Origin: Heterohyrax brucei
Taxonomy: Eukaryota > Chordata > Mammalia > Hyracoidea > Procaviidae
NCBI GenBank assembly: GCA_028571685.1
Contig: CM053143.1
Location: 52,073,208 to 52,137,207, forward strand
DNA: 64,000 bases
Direction of reading: 5' to 3'
The notes under the pieces were generated by a model. The model ran no database searches. It was not told the DNA's origin and was given only the letters and a program-made list of their open reading frames with translations. The translations under genes and the position numbers were made by a program. This document shows, piece by piece, positions 34,150 to 46,537 of this stretch (within the stretch, counting starts at the first letter, position 1; each line of letters begins with the position of its first letter).

Positions 34150-36765
34150 TTTATTTCTAATAATCTATTTCTTTCTTTTTTTTAAAATTGTGATTAAGTG
34201 AAAGCATACAATCCAAATTAAGTTTTCATGTCCACCTATCTGCATTTGCTTCTGCTCTTCTTCCCGGGTGACAGCATGCTTCTCCTTTACACTCTTTCTG
34301 TGTCGTATCCTCTTAACAATCTCCTGTCCCCTCCTCTCCACCCTCTCCTCTCCCTTCTAGTAAGAGGCCAGTAGGACGGCATCCTATAGATGGATAGAAC
34401 CATAAAGTACAGACACCTTTTGGTCACATTGTGTCCTCACGTCCAGTCCATTCCTGTCTGAAGAGTTGACCTCAGTAATGTTTTCTGGTTGGGGGCAGCA
34501 GCAGGTCTAGGGGCCATGCTCTTAGGGGAACCCCCAGGCTGCTGGATCATCAACAGTGGTCTTTTAGAGTAGTTCTTGAGGTGTACCCCTCTTTTTCTTG
34601 TATTGCCATTGGGACTTCACATTGTGAGCCCCACCACTGCTGTCTTTGGTGGTGGCCAGGTGCCATCTGGTTCTCTTGGTAACATGTAGATTCAGTCACC
34701 CATTCACATGGGTCCTTTTGTCTCCTGGGCTCTTTTTCTCTTGTGTCTTTGTTGTTCTTGGTGATCAACTATTCTGGATTCTTTGGGACCATTTGGTATA
34801 CCTCAGATGGCAGCTTGCTGGCTTTTAAGACTCCAAATGCTACTCACCAATATGGGGTGCAGAAGACTCTCTTAGCAATAGGCTAGTTATGCCAATTGGC
34901 CTCGATGTCCTCTGAGAGCATGGTCCCCAGGCCACCACCCCTGCTACCCTATCCTTGCAATATGTGGTTAAGATTAGAAGAGTTTTCAGTTTATGTTGCA
35001 ATCCAGTTAATTTGATCTTCTTTTTGCTGTGTGCTGTCACTGGTTTCACCCAACCAAATTTCTATCATCTAATCTACGACCAGCCCTCTCCCTCTCTCCC
35101 CTCCCTTGCAGCTGTCAAACAGTTTTTTCTTCTGTATATGAATCTATTTTTAAGGCCCTGTAGTAGGAGTCTCATACAGTGTTTGTCCTTGTGCTGCTGA
35201 CTGATTTTCATTCTGCATAATGTCTTCCAGTTGAAACCAGGTTATGAGATGCTTCCTAAAATCATCATTGTCCTTTATCACTGTACCATAGTTTGTTTAT
35301 CCATCCATCTGTTGTTGGGCATCTGGGTTGATTCCATCTTTTTGCTATTGTGGACTATGCTGTAATAAACATTCATGTGAGTGTATCTGTTCATGTGACT
35401 TCCCTTGATTCTGTAGGATGTATTCTGAGCAGTGGGATTACTGGATCAAATGGTATGTCTTTCCAGCTTTTTAAGGAAGCTCCAGATTGCTTTCCAAGGG
35501 GGTTGTACCATTCTGCAGTCCCACCATCAGTGCAGGAGAGTTCCAGTTTCTCCACAGTCTCTCCAGCATTTGTTGTTTTGTGTTTTTTGGATCATAGCCA
35601 ACCTTGTTGGCGTGAGTTGGTATCTCACCATAGTTCTGATTTGGATTTCTTTAATAGCTAATGATCGTGAGCACTTCCTCATGTGTTTTTTGGCTGCCTG
35701 ATTGTCCTTTTTGTTGAAGTGTCTGTCTATTTCCTTTGCACATTGCTTAACTGAGTTATTTACCTTTTTCTTGTTGATTTTTTGCAGTACCTTGTAGATT
35801 ATAGAGATCAGACATTGGTCCAACATGTAGTTGCCAGATATTTTTTTCCCATTCTGTAAGGTGGTCTTTTAATTGTTTTGATGAGGTCTTTGGATGAGCA
35901 AAAGTGTTTGATTTTTAGTAGTTACCATTTATCTGTTTTCTCTTCTGTTGATTGTGCTTTGTTTGTCAGATTTTGAAGTTTGTTTAAGTGGTGTATTAAA
36001 GCTTCCATTGTTGATCCTTTATCACTTTAGATTTGATATTTAGGTCTTTTATCCAATTTGAATTAATTTTTGTGTAAGGTGTGAGATACTGGTCTTGTTT
36101 CAGTTTTTTGCAGGTGGATATCCAGTTTTGCCAGCACCATTTGTTAAAGGGACTGTTTTTATCCCAGTTTACAATCTCAAGACATTTGTTGAATATCAAC
36201 TGTTCATAAGAGGGTGATGGCATTTCTGGGGTCTCAACTCTGTACCATAGTTTATGTGTTTCTTTTTGCATCGGTACCAGCCTGTTTTGACTACTGTGGT
36301 AGTGTAATAGGTTCTAAGGTTGGGTAGTGTGAGGCCACCTACTGTGTTCCTTGTCTTCAGTAGTACTTTGCTTATCCAGGTTTTCTTCCCTTTCCAAAGT
36401 TGGTGACTTGTTTGTTCATCTCATTAAAAAATGTCACTGGAATCTGTGTTTGGATTGCATTGCGTATATAGATCGCTTTGGTAAAATGGATATTTTTACC
36501 ATGTTAAGTCTTCCTAGCCATGAGCAAGGTACATTTATCAGTTATGTAAGTCTCTCTTGGTTTCTTGCAGTAAGTCTTATAGTTCTCCTTGTATAGGTCT
36601 GTTATTTCTCCTGTTAGATTTATTCTTAGGTCTTTTATCTTCTCGGTGCCTATAGTAAGTGGTATTGATTTGGTGATTTCTTCTTGAATGATCTCTTTGT
36701 TAGTATAAAGGAATCCTACTGATTTACTTATGCTTGTCTTATATCCTGATCCTTTGCTGAATTAT
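34150..36765 (-). mobile_element. L1 remnant: 3' UTR and ORF2 3' half, antisense
   Basis: The longest L1 piece, 2.6 kb. The 3' UTR is at left (34150 to about 35100, T-run at start). The reverse complement of 35527-35826 gives the ORF2 C-terminal domain (DRHFNKKDNQAAKKHMRKCS, then TPTRLAMIQKTQNN). 35996-36271 gives LIFNKCLEIVNWDKNSPFNK-type text. 36351-36600 is the adjoining upstream ORF2 part. Frameshifted, 5'-truncated near 36765, where a short SINE/RTE tail follows. Confidence 0.93.
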
Positions 36766-36778
36766 TCTATTAGTTCGG

Positions 36779-36828
36779 GTCACCATGAGTTGGATCTGAC
36801 TTGATGGCACTTGGCTGGCTGGATGGCT
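36779..36828 (+). mobile_element. short SINE/RTE tail piece
   Basis: Reads caccatgagttggatctgac, then ggcacttggctggctgg. It contains only the last ~45 bases of the element, next to the truncated L1 end. No clear target duplication. Confidence 0.7.
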
Positions 36829-37064
36829 CAAGTAGTTTACTTATGGATTCAAAGAATGTATTTCTTTAGACATATAACTTTGTTTATAGGTTGAAAAAAA
36901 TATTAAAAATTGATAAAGAATAAAACAATAAAAAAGAGAAATGCTTAGTATTTCTGTAGCACCTGAAGTTCATATCTCATTTTCTCTTTCAATACTTTAT
37001 GGTGTTTTGTGCTCACAGCCCCTCATCCTTGAAGGTTGGCTTTGTAAGTTCACTTATGTGAAAC

Positions 37065-37262
37065 AGTATAGAGTATTAGCTGAGTCTGAACTGCCTGGGA
37101 CCGAGCCTTAGTTCTGCTATTTTCTAACCTTGTTACCTTGGGCTACATATTTAACCTCTGTGTGCCTCCACCATAAAACGGAGATAATAAAATAATACAC
37201 CTCAGGGTTTTGTGAAGATTAAATGTGATTTAATTAATTAAGAACTCACTGAATGTTAGTTG
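37065..37262 (+). mobile_element. MIR, nearly complete
   Basis: tctgaactgcctgggaccga, cttgttaccttgggctacat, ttaacctctgtgtgcctcca, cggagataataaaataatac and tgtgaagattaaatgtgatt follow the MIR consensus order. Confidence 0.88.
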
Positions 37263-38189
37263 TTAATATCCAAAACCACACTGCTCATTAGAGGTACAGC
37301 TGGGAGTTGAGTCTAATTTTTCTCCCTTTAAACCCAATGCCCTTTCTTAGACACGATGTTTTACTTTTCCTCCCATCTGAATTACAACCTGGGCATCTGG
37401 CCCAAGTTGAGGTCTTGAAAGTCAGAGCCAAAATGTGAGTGTGCAGTTTCTGGGGGAATCTGTGCAAAGATAAGTCATAATCCCACTTCCAAGTGACTTG
37501 GTCCAGGTGAGATGAAAACAGTCTGTCCAAAAACATCAGGTCCAGAGAGGCAGATAGCAAGAGTTGCTCTCCAGTGTAGGCTCTGTAATGCAGGTGAGGT
37601 AGGATACCACTAGTAGGTTTGGGATGTGAAGCTAGTAGAAATTCCTATGGCAAAGTTATAGATATTTCATTATTGTTACTTTTTGGCAGTGAGGATCCAA
37701 TTGTGAATGTTTATAGATAATGATCCATTTGGCCTCTAACCCTGGCATGTGGGACTACTTAACACCTACTTGCAGGTTCAACCTCTTTTTCAATTTATTT
37801 GACAATTTTGTCCCTTGCCAGGGACATGCTTATGAGTCCAAAAACTTGTCAGCTTAAAGTAATTTTTTTTTTTTTTTTGATATGCACAGTCTCATGCTGT
37901 GCTTTGTTTTCCTAAGCAAAGCCCTTCAATTTCTAGAGATTCCAAAAATCTCCCTGAGTGGACAGAATAGATGCTAAATCTGGATTTAGGTTGTCATGAC
38001 TTAAAGTTGTACCTGTTTATACTTCTCTGTTTTGGGTATCTCTGTGTTTTGTGCTGTCCAATTTGCTCCACTGCCAGGATCTCCCATCGCTTACTTGAGG
38101 GACCATCATGGATACCCTGGCCTGTTCCTTTTAGTCTATGTTGTCTCTTGGGCCTGGAATTCATGATAAGATCTGTCCTATTCTATTTT
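37263..38189. other. unassigned sequence
   Basis: Contains a T18-type run at 37862-37879. No gene or named repeat supported. Confidence 0.4.
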
Positions 38190-38343
38190 AGGAATCTTCT
38201 GTGGTGGAGTAGTTAAATACTAGGGCTGCTAATCAAAAGATCAGCAGTTCAAGCCCATCAGGTGCTCTTGAAAACTCTATGAGGAAGTTCTACTCTGTCC
38301 TATAGGGTTGCTATGAGTTGGCATTGACTTGATGGCATTGTAT
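38190..38343 (+). mobile_element. AfroSINE, short form
   Basis: Head with ggtggagtagttaaatacta, B-box gatcagcagttcaagccc, ctatgaggaagttctactct, tail gcattgacttgatggcattg. Confidence 0.9.
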
Positions 38344-38424
38344 CTTTTTTTCTTTATTCTAGTTTAAACTTTTCTGTAGTTATGACGTAGATTTCATTTT
38401 TACCTTTAAAAAAAAGTCTACCAC

Positions 38425-39170
38425 TTGCTAAACACTTCTGTGTACCAGGCCTTGTGTTTTACCTCCATTTATTTATATAAAAACCTCTCCAGCAGCCTAT
38501 GATGTAGTACTATGTTTTTAGGTACAGCTTTTAGGTGAGGAAACTAAGGTTTAGAGAGTTAAGAAAATTCTCCAAGGACACACAGCTAGTAAGTCGTTAA
38601 ACCAGTGTTCTGGACTGAATTATGTCCCTGCAAAATGTGTGTCAATTTGGCTAGGTCGTGACTATCAGTATTGTGTGAATGTTTTCCATTTTGTGATCTG
38701 ATGTGATTAACCTACCGTGTTGTAAATTCTAACATCTATGGTATTAATGAAGCAGGAGTAGAGGCAGTTTCATTAATGAAACAGGATTGAATCTATAGGA
38801 TTAAGTAGGTTGTATCTTGAGTCAGTCTTTTGGGGGATATAAAAAGAGAATATGGACTAGAAATGTGGGGGACCTTGTGCCACCAAGAATGAGGAGCCAG
38901 GAGGAAAGTATGTCTTTTGGACCTGGGGTCTCTGCACTGAGAAGCCACTAGACCAAGGAAAGATTGATGACAATGATGTTTCATCAGAGCTGACAGAGAG
39001 AAGAGGAACTCCCCAGAAGTTGGTGCCCTGTGTTTGGACTTCTACTTTTCTAGACTGTGAGAGAATAAAATTCTGTTTGGTAAACCCATCCACATGTAAT
39101 ATTTCTGTTATAGCAGCACTATATAGCTAAGGCAACCAGTAACTCCTGAACTTGTTATCTTGACCATGGT
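38425..39170 (-). mobile_element. MIR split by a solo LTR
   Basis: The left part (38425-38605) is MIR in reverse: aggtgaggaaactaaggttt, aaggacacacagctagtaag. The LTR at 38606-39134 interrupts it, and a short remainder continues after 39135. The LTR is therefore younger than the MIR. Confidence 0.75.
38606..39134 (+). mobile_element. solo LTR, ERVL-MaLR-like, with perfect target duplication
   Basis: 529 bases beginning TGTTCTGGACTGAATTATGT and ending TAGCTAAGGCA. A TATA-like ggatataaaaagag lies near 38836, and a poly(A) signal aataaa near 39064 is followed by attctgtttggtaaaccc. Flanked by accag at 38601-38605 and 39135-39139. No retroviral internal region. Confidence 0.93.
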
Positions 39171-39635
39171 GTTATACCTTCTTAACCATTAAAGAAATGT
39201 AAAAAGGCAGGTAGAGCATATGAACTATTTTGGGAAAAAAAGCTGATCTGTAAAGAGAAACTTTTTTTTTTAAGTATTAAAACTAAAATTTCCCTTCTGA
39301 TGCTCATCAACTGCAATGAGAATATTGCCGAGATGCTGCTTTTATTTCTAGAGATTAGCCTGTTCCCAACAGGAAACTAGGGACAGTAAGCCAGAAAATA
39401 ACATAAGACAAATAGCTTTCTTAAAAAAATATTTTGTAGTCATTTCCTTGGATGCTAAGTGAGTAGGCACTATGAGAGTTGTGGAATGAACCTACCCTAA
39501 TCAATGCCTGAGATATAATTATTGCAATAAATACAAATGCAACCGAAGTTGACTAATTATAAGATACAGTATTATGAGTGAGAAAAATATGGACAAAATT
39601 TACTGGAAATAGGGAAGACTTGATGTCTGTTAAAT
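39171..39635. other. unassigned sequence
   Basis: No feature supported. Confidence 0.4.
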
Positions 39636-39752
39636 AGGCATTCTGACTCATAGTGACCATGTAGGGGTGGAACTGTCCCATAGAGTCTCCAAAAAGTGCC
39701 TGGTAGATTTGAACAGCAGCTGTAGTACTTATCCACTACACCACCAGGAAAT
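39636..39752 (-). mobile_element. AfroSINE, short form, tail-truncated
   Basis: cattctgactcatagtgacc, ggtggaactgtcccatagag, gatttgaacagcagctgtag and a head complement ending acaccaccagga. Confidence 0.88.
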
Positions 39753-41520
39753 GCTTGATATTTTCAGGAAATTAAGAGGATAGGAAGCTAAGAGAACTAT
39801 ATCATACTGAGAACCATTTATAAAGGAAAGAGAAAGTCATTGATCACTAGTGACCGCGTGTGTGAGGATCAGTGTTCCAGTGTCAAATAAATCTCATGTG
39901 ACCTTGTTAGAGTTGTTAAAGGGAGACTTTTAAAGCAGAAAAACTAGAAGAAACAACACTGTTTCATTGGTTATTACCAATGAAATATTGTTACTAATGT
40001 TAAAAAAATTTAAATTCATAAGCCCCTTTGCAAATATGATACAAATTAATACTCTCTCCACAAAAATACAAAAACAAAAACACCCCCAAAAAACATCAAC
40101 CCCATCTCATGCTGTTGATTGTAGAATTTTCTGCACTGCCCTGAATCCTATTCATGGGTCCCATGCTAAGAATCCTAAATTGAAAGAACTCTTGTTGCGA
40201 TGAGGAGAATTTTAGGATTAGTATGAAATCCTAGTGAATATCTCTGGTCAGAGGGTCTCAGATAGCGATGGTAGTGGTGACTTGAATATGTACGCTTGTA
40301 AACAAAATGTCTGTGGCTGTGGTTTTTCAGTGAGAGACAAATATAAGTTCTCTACTCTTTTATTTATTCCATTGTTCATATTTTTGTATAGATAATCCAT
40401 TTACCAAATTATTTTGAGAGATTATGAGATGGGCGAAAGATCTTTTAAAATTCGTCATGATCAAAATTCTTTTTGATTGGAATATATTTATTCCTTAAGC
40501 CACAGAATTACTGTAGGCTGTCCAAAACATAGATATTTTCATACATCAGGCAGCTTTTGGGCCCTAATTCTGCTTTAGTTATCAAAACCACTGACAAGCA
40601 TGACAAGAACTAAAAATATAATATAGACTTTTGTAATCAGTTGTCTCTGACAGTTTTACTTTGAATTAATGCTCTTGGCTCCTCTGCAAAATCATATTGT
40701 GGAATATTCCTACAGCATTTATTTTCACAATATTCTTGTGGGAACTAAATTCTATTTCTCTTTTCCATTTTAAGTAACAAAATGAAAGCATGAACCTCAA
40801 AGCATTCAAAAACAGATTGGAAGTGTTTTTAGTTCTTTCTCAACCTTAGGTCAATTGATTCTTTGGAAGCATCTTGAACTGAAAGCTTGATAACTAAATG
40901 AGATGCACATACAAATAAATTTTTATTCACATAATCTTAAAGGATAGCTTTTAAACATATGTGCATTGTGGTAGCCTAGATGAAAAAGACTATTTGTCTG
41001 CTCCTTTTTCTGGAATGACACCAATATTTTCTCATTTAGTGAATTCTGTGATAACATTTAGATGCATTTTTCATGTGAGAAGACAATTTGGACTCCTAGA
41101 AAATAAGAATGATTTATTTTAAATTATTGCTTAACTCTGTTTAGTATTAAGCAGCGAAGCATAATTCCATCCAATGGCATTTTTCCTCAGTCTAGACAAT
41201 AGAGTTTATGATATGTTAAGTATGGCTGAGTTAGAGAATTGAGAAATAAAAAGTGTGGTGGTTTATATTCACAAAGACATGTTTCTTTTAAATTATCATC
41301 CATATATAAAACAATAACAAAAACTTCAGAAGTAAATTAAAAGGGGCAAAAGTGTTTGAAAAGCAAGCGTATAATTGGTTAAAGTACCACCCATTCAGGC
41401 ACCATGCAAATGTCTCCATACATCCCTCCAGTGAACCTTGAATCTCACCTCTGTGCCCTGTTCTTTTATTTGCAAACTTTATCTTGAGTATGTGTTGCCA
41501 AAAAACTGAGCTAGAATACT
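39753..41520. other. unassigned sequence
   Basis: About 1.8 kb, AT-rich, the emptiest stretch of the window: no repeat or gene that I recognise. Confidence 0.4.
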
Positions 41521-41581
41521 GGAAAAGGGTATATGTGTGTATATGTATGTGTACATGTATGTGTATATGTATGTGTATATA
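41521..41581. repeat. (TG/TA)n microsatellite
   Basis: Alternating gtgtgtatatgtatgtgtac units. Its last TA (41580-41581) is the insertion site of the mariner that follows. Confidence 0.92.
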
Positions 41582-42129
41582 CTAGTTCTGACAATTAAGT
41601 CCATGAACTTAATTGTTCTAAGTGCTACATACCTCATTGCTGAATATCACTGTGGTTAGCTTCAAAGGACTCCCCTTGGGAAGCCATGCACTGCTGTCAG
41701 TACCTAGCACAACCTTCAGAAACAATTTTGGAACTCTTTCTAGAATAGGCATTGTATACAGTGGCATGGTGGCAAGTTTGCGAACTTAATTGTATAGTTG
41801 TCTGTCAGGGAGTTTTCAGCCAGGAAGCGAGTACTCTCTCTACTCACCTTATCTGGCCCCCAGTGCCCCCCCTTTTTTAAGAAGAAGATAAAGGAAATAC
41901 TGAAAAGAAGATATTTTGATGACATTCACGACATCAAGGGAGATCGGATGACAGCTCTGATGGGCCTTCCAGAAAAAGAGTTCTAAAATTGCTTTGAAGG
42001 GTGGACTAGATGCTGGTGTTGGTGCACAGCTTCCCAAGGGGAGCACTCTGGGGGTGAGTGTTGTGATATTCAGCAATGAAACATGTAGTGCTTCTGGGAT
42101 GAGTTTGTGAACTTAATTGCCAGACCTCG
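41582..42129 (+). mobile_element. palindromic mariner-derived MITE, copy 2
   Basis: 548 bases with TA at 41580-41581 and 42130-42131. Left terminus ctagttctgacaattaag; right terminus complement cgaggtctggcaattaag. The left arm (to about 41755) is an imperfect inverted copy of the right arm (from about 41958). The loop holds the transposase C-terminal part: VREFSARKR, then KIKEILKRRYFDDIHDIKGD, MTALMGLPEKEF, then a stop. Same internal structure as copy 1 at 12015-12576, so both derive from one deleted, self-complementary founder. Confidence 0.92.
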
Positions 42130-42131
42130 TA

Positions 42132-42839
42132 TGCTGTAATGACATTGCGAATCAGATGGACTAGTGTTTGACTGGGGCTATCAAACATGTTTTCCAGTTA
42201 TGGCTCAACCCATGATGTATTACCAAGTTTGAAGATGTGAAAGGTCAGTGTGGTCATGCACTGAGACAAACATAGATATTCTACATACACAGATCTAATT
42301 AGTCAGGATTTCAGGGCAAGGCAGCAGCCGTGTTTACTTGGTGGTGGTAGTTTTATTGATTTCCTGAAAATTTAGTGACTCTTCAGAGGATGCTATAGTT
42401 GTTAGATGAAGACATGCTCAACCAAATTAAAGGAGAGGTGTGTTCTCTGTTTTAATGAGCCATATGGCTGATTCTTTCAGGAATTCTTTACCAGTGGAGG
42501 AATTTGTACAGTTTAGACTGTTTTACCTGTCTCTTTCTGACCAATACATAGTTCTCTGTCAAAAAGTGATATACTATGTGTGGTTTCCAAAACTGGCATT
42601 CAAACAATTTGGTACCGTCTTCCCCCAAACTAATTGTACCTTAGAGAATGGTCAGGAGTCTCCCAAGAGAACGCTGTGATCCAGAAGTGAGGTATTCCTG
42701 AGATATCTCTAAAAGGGCCATGATTTTTCTCACCTACAGACAACTTCTTTCAACTAATTTATTCCTTTTCCAAACAGTTTTAATACGGCTGTAAGTGAAA
42801 CAACTGGGATTCAAACATAGATCTGTCTGACTTTGGCAG
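42132..42839. other. unassigned sequence
   Basis: No supported feature; an open stretch at 42440-42679 (+) has no motif. Confidence 0.4.
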
Positions 42840-43055
42840 ACTAAATAACATCTATAAGTCAGACAGACATGGGTTAGAGACCTGGTCCTATCACTAGCTA
42901 GTGGTGCAAGTATGGTCAAATTATTTAACTCAGTTGAAACTGAAATTTATTTGAGATAATAGCTCAAAATCTTGCTGCTGGAATAAAAGATCACATACAT
43001 AAAGCACTTGAAATATTGCCTGGTGTGTAGCAGGCACTCACTAAGTGGTAGTGAG
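42840..43055 (+). mobile_element. MIR
   Basis: agacagacatgggttagaga, caaattatttaactcagttg, cacatacataaagcacttga, tgcctggtgtgtagcaggca: MIR order including the 3' region. Confidence 0.8.
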
Positions 43056-43159
43056 TATGTTGTGATTACATCTCCTGCAGAACCATACCTGTACATCACT
43101 GGAGACTTGTGAGTTCTTACAATGCTGAACAGGTATCATCTGAGCTCCTGGATTAGAAT

Positions 43160-43372
43160 GAGCTAAGAAGCAAAGTCCTGATGGTCAACCCCCAGAAAAT
43201 CAGCCAATGAAAACATGGTATTAATCACAATGATCCAATCTTCAGCCAGTCGTTGGGATGGTGCAGGACTGGGCAGTGTTTCCTTCTGTCGTGCACGGGG
43301 TTGCCGTGAGTTGGAGGCTGACTGGAGAGCAGCTACCATCAACAGCAGCTACTACAACAACAGGACTGCAGA
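43160..43372 (+). mobile_element. BovB/RTE 3' end fragment
   Basis: ggatggtgcaggactgggca, tgccgtgagttggaggctga, then an (AACAGC)n-like tail (catcaacagcagctactaca). It corresponds to the 3' end of the BovB copies at 14300-14395 and 18957-19060. Confidence 0.75.
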
Positions 43373-43949
43373 TTCACTTAGTGATTTGTAAGGTCTGTCT
43401 TCTTTTCTTCCCTACTCTGCCTATTAAATAAAAACTTTAAACTCAATAACTAGTATTTTTTGTGTATGTAATAGCATAATAGTTTATAGTGATATTGAAT
43501 ATAAACTAATAAAAACAGGCACGTATAGAGATAGTTAAAAGAAGAGGATTAAGGTGTTAAGGTATCTTACTATTTTCAAACTTTAGACCAAATGAATCAT
43601 AAGATTTTGGTAAAAAAATGTAACGAAGGAAAGGAAAGTTTCAAGAGACTTCAAATATCACACTAAATGGATGAACATTTTCAGATTCCACTGTGTACCC
43701 CAGATTTCTTCAAAAGGCAGGACTGCTGCTCAACTGATAGCTTATATTGTTTGCTTAGATTTGTTTTCCATCTGAAATGTCATTGTGGTATCATATTCTA
43801 TGACACCAGTCCTAGAACTGAGCAAGCTGTCTCAATGGGTGAGGTTTCTTGTACAGTTAAGGCAAGTTTTTTAGGTAGTGACTTACTGCTTTCTTAGATA
43901 GAATCTAGGGAATATGGTCTTCACATTGGCTTGTGTTTAGTTACTGATT
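43373..43949. other. unassigned sequence
   Basis: No supported feature. A 76-codon open stretch at 43667-43897 (+) has no recognised motif. Confidence 0.4.
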
Positions 43950-44095
43950 TGGCCGTATACCGGTGGTTAGAATTTGGAAAAGTTATTTAACTTCCCAGAA
44001 TCTCAGTTGTTGTTATTGTTTTTATTTATAAAATGAAAACATCAATAATTGTTTGCTCTCTGTTACAATTACTGAGGATTAAGTGATATAAAATA
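43950..44095 (+). mobile_element. MIR
   Basis: aaaagttatttaacttccca, gaatctcagttgttg, attactgaggattaagtgat. Diverged, with a small insertion. Confidence 0.65.
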
Positions 44096-44196
44096 GATAT
44101 GAGAAGAGAAAATAGAAAACTACATAGCTCATGAAGTTAAACAGATAAAGTTACCTCTTAATCCTTTAGAATATAATTAAAATACAAATGATAGGT

Positions 44197-44719
44197 TGTC
44201 TTAGTTATCTGGTGCTGGTGTAACAGAAATACCACGTGGATACCTTTAACAAAGAAAAAAATTATTTCCTTACAGTAAAGTAGGCTGAAAGTTTAAATTT
44301 AGGGCATCAGCTCCAGGAGAAGGCTTTCTCATGTTTTTGACTCTGGTATACGGTCCTTCTCATCAGTATTCCCCTGGTGTAGGAACTTCTTAGTAACAGA
44401 ACTCCAGTCCCAAGGGATGGCTCTGCTCCTGGCGCTGCTTTCTTTGGCAAATGAGGTCCCCCTGTCTCTCTGCTTGCTTCTGTCTTTTATATCCCAAAGG
44501 AAACTGCCTCAAGACAAAATCCAATCACATAGATTGAGTCTTGCCTTATCAGCACAACTACTGTCCTTCCCCCTCACTGACATCCTAGGGGCAGGATTTC
44601 CAACACACAGGGAAATCACATCATTTGGCAAAATGGTGGTCAGTGACACAATTCTGGGGATTATGGCTCAAGCAAACTGATACACACACTTTTGGGGGGA
44701 CACAATTCAATCCATGGTA
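44197..44719 (-). mobile_element. solo LTR, ERVL-MaLR-like
   Basis: The + strand starts tgtcttagttatctggtgct and ends tttggggggacacaattc...ccatggta, the reverse complement of the LTR type at 60888. Flanks are taggt (44192-44196) and tagat (44720-44724), a 4/5 match. The terminal CA is mutated to TA. Confidence 0.88.
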
Positions 44720-44724
44720 TAGAT

Positions 44725-45832
44725 GCATTAGTAATTAACTGGTCATTTGTATAAACTTGAATTTTTCCCAGTGTACACCATTTATAAGATACTGGGGTGG
44801 TGCTGATGGTCTTAATAATTGAGGTACTTAAGAAGTAGTTTTCACATATTAGAACTAAGTAAAAATATCAACTTCCTGAAAATTGAGTAAACAATTATAC
44901 CAAGGTTAAAGCACGCTGTGTGTCCTAATAACAGTTAGGGTGCCAGGTGACTATTGCTGTCCTCTTGTCTTTTGAGCCATATAATTTTTATACCTGAATT
45001 GGGTTAAACTTAAAAGAAAATAATCTGAGTCAAAAAGGGTATATGTTTGCTCTCTAGTTGATGTATTATTTTAGTTCACAGTCTTTCATTCCTCTGGAAT
45101 CCAAATATTACAAGTTGAGGATAAATATATTTTAAATATTTGGAAGACAATTTTACGCACATGTTTTTTTCTTCTGTATGTGCAGTTGGGACTTTGCAGT
45201 CCTCATTTCCAGCACTTGTTTTCAACATTTCTGTGGTTTTGTTTTGCACTCTAGCAGATCTGTGGACTGAGAAGAGTTAGAAATAGTAACTGTGGTAGAA
45301 CAGCCAAGGGAGAACCTTCAGCCCTGGGAATTTGTGCAATGCCCTGTATCTGAACATGTGCTTCAGGCTGCACATAACAAGCTTTGTCAGGAGTTGACAT
45401 CGCTGCATGATTTTTTGGTGCCACTCTCTGTAAAGCAGGGTATTTATACAAGAAGTAAAAATAGATGAAAATTTTCTATTTGTTTAGGGACAAAGGAGAG
45501 AGCTGTGTGTGTGTATGTGTGTGTGTATGTGTGCACACATGTATGTGAGCGTGCATGTACTTAAACTCCCTCTGGGACCGACAGCCAGGCATATTCTGAA
45601 ACACTGGAAGGATGGGAGTCAGTGGATCCTAGTTTCTTTTTGATTACTAGTAATCATCCTCTACTAAGCAAAATGCCATCTGGTGGAAGTATTACTGCCT
45701 TGATGTTTTAGTATATTAATGATCTCCACTCGTTTTGGGAAATCTCATAAAAAGTTTGGGCAGTTTGATTTAGCATCAGACACAGGTTTTGGATAAAATT
45801 GAGCCAACATTAAAATCAAGGTAAAACGAAAC
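44725..45832. other. unassigned sequence with (TG)n
   Basis: A (TG)n tract lies at about 45505-45552. Otherwise no supported feature. Confidence 0.5.
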
Positions 45833-45951
45833 TTGTTGATGGTGAGTTGATTCCAACTCATAGAGACCCTATAGGACAGTTTTCAAGGAGCACCTGGTGG
45901 ACTTGAACTGCTGACCTTTTGCTTAGCAGCTGTAGCACCAGGTTTCCAAAA
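45833..45951 (-). mobile_element. AfroSINE, short form, internally deleted
   Basis: gatggtgagttgattccaac, ggagcacctggtggacttga, ccttttgcttagcagctgta. The A-box part is shortened. The near-repeats aaaatcaaggt and aaaatcaggtt flank it, a likely imperfect target duplication. Confidence 0.88.
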
Positions 45952-46537
45952 TCAGGTTAAATTTATTGAAAATCATCTAGAGCGCTAGATGGTTTCAAGA
46001 TTATGAGGAGTAATCCTCTAATGTTCTAGCTGAGAAAACCGAGAACCAAACAGATTAAAAGTATTGCTCAAAAAGTAATGAGCTAGTTAAAAAAATACAC
46101 AATGAGTACATTTCAATACATTGAAACATTGTGGTAAAAACAGAAAACAAATACTGAAACTTGTAAATGGCAGGTAGGATTGTAAAACGGTATAACTACT
46201 ATGCAACATAGTATGGTGCTTTCTCAGAAAGCTAGAAATACTAGAAATAGAAATACTGTGTGCTCCAAACCAACCTCACTCGTATACCGTAGACATCTAA
46301 GAGCGATGACATGAATGGACACATGCGCACCTATGTTCATTGCAGCATTATGCATAATAGCAAAAGGATGGAGATAACCTCAGTGCCCATCAATGGATGG
46401 ATAAAGAAATTATGATACATTACATACAGTGCAATATTATGCAACTAGAAAGAATAGTGAGGAGTCTGGAAAACATAATATGGATGAGTCTGGAGGTCAT
46501 TATACTAAGTGAAATAAGTTAATCACAAAAGAATAAA

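Noticed and set aside
35527-35826. 99-codon - strand ORF
   Set aside because: L1 ORF2 C-terminal fragment, 5'-truncated and frameshifted; not a host gene.
44197-44719. Part of a complete endogenous retrovirus together with neighbouring LTRs
   Set aside because: LTRs here lie in different orientations with separate target duplications and no gag/pol/env-like sequence between them; they are independent solo LTRs.
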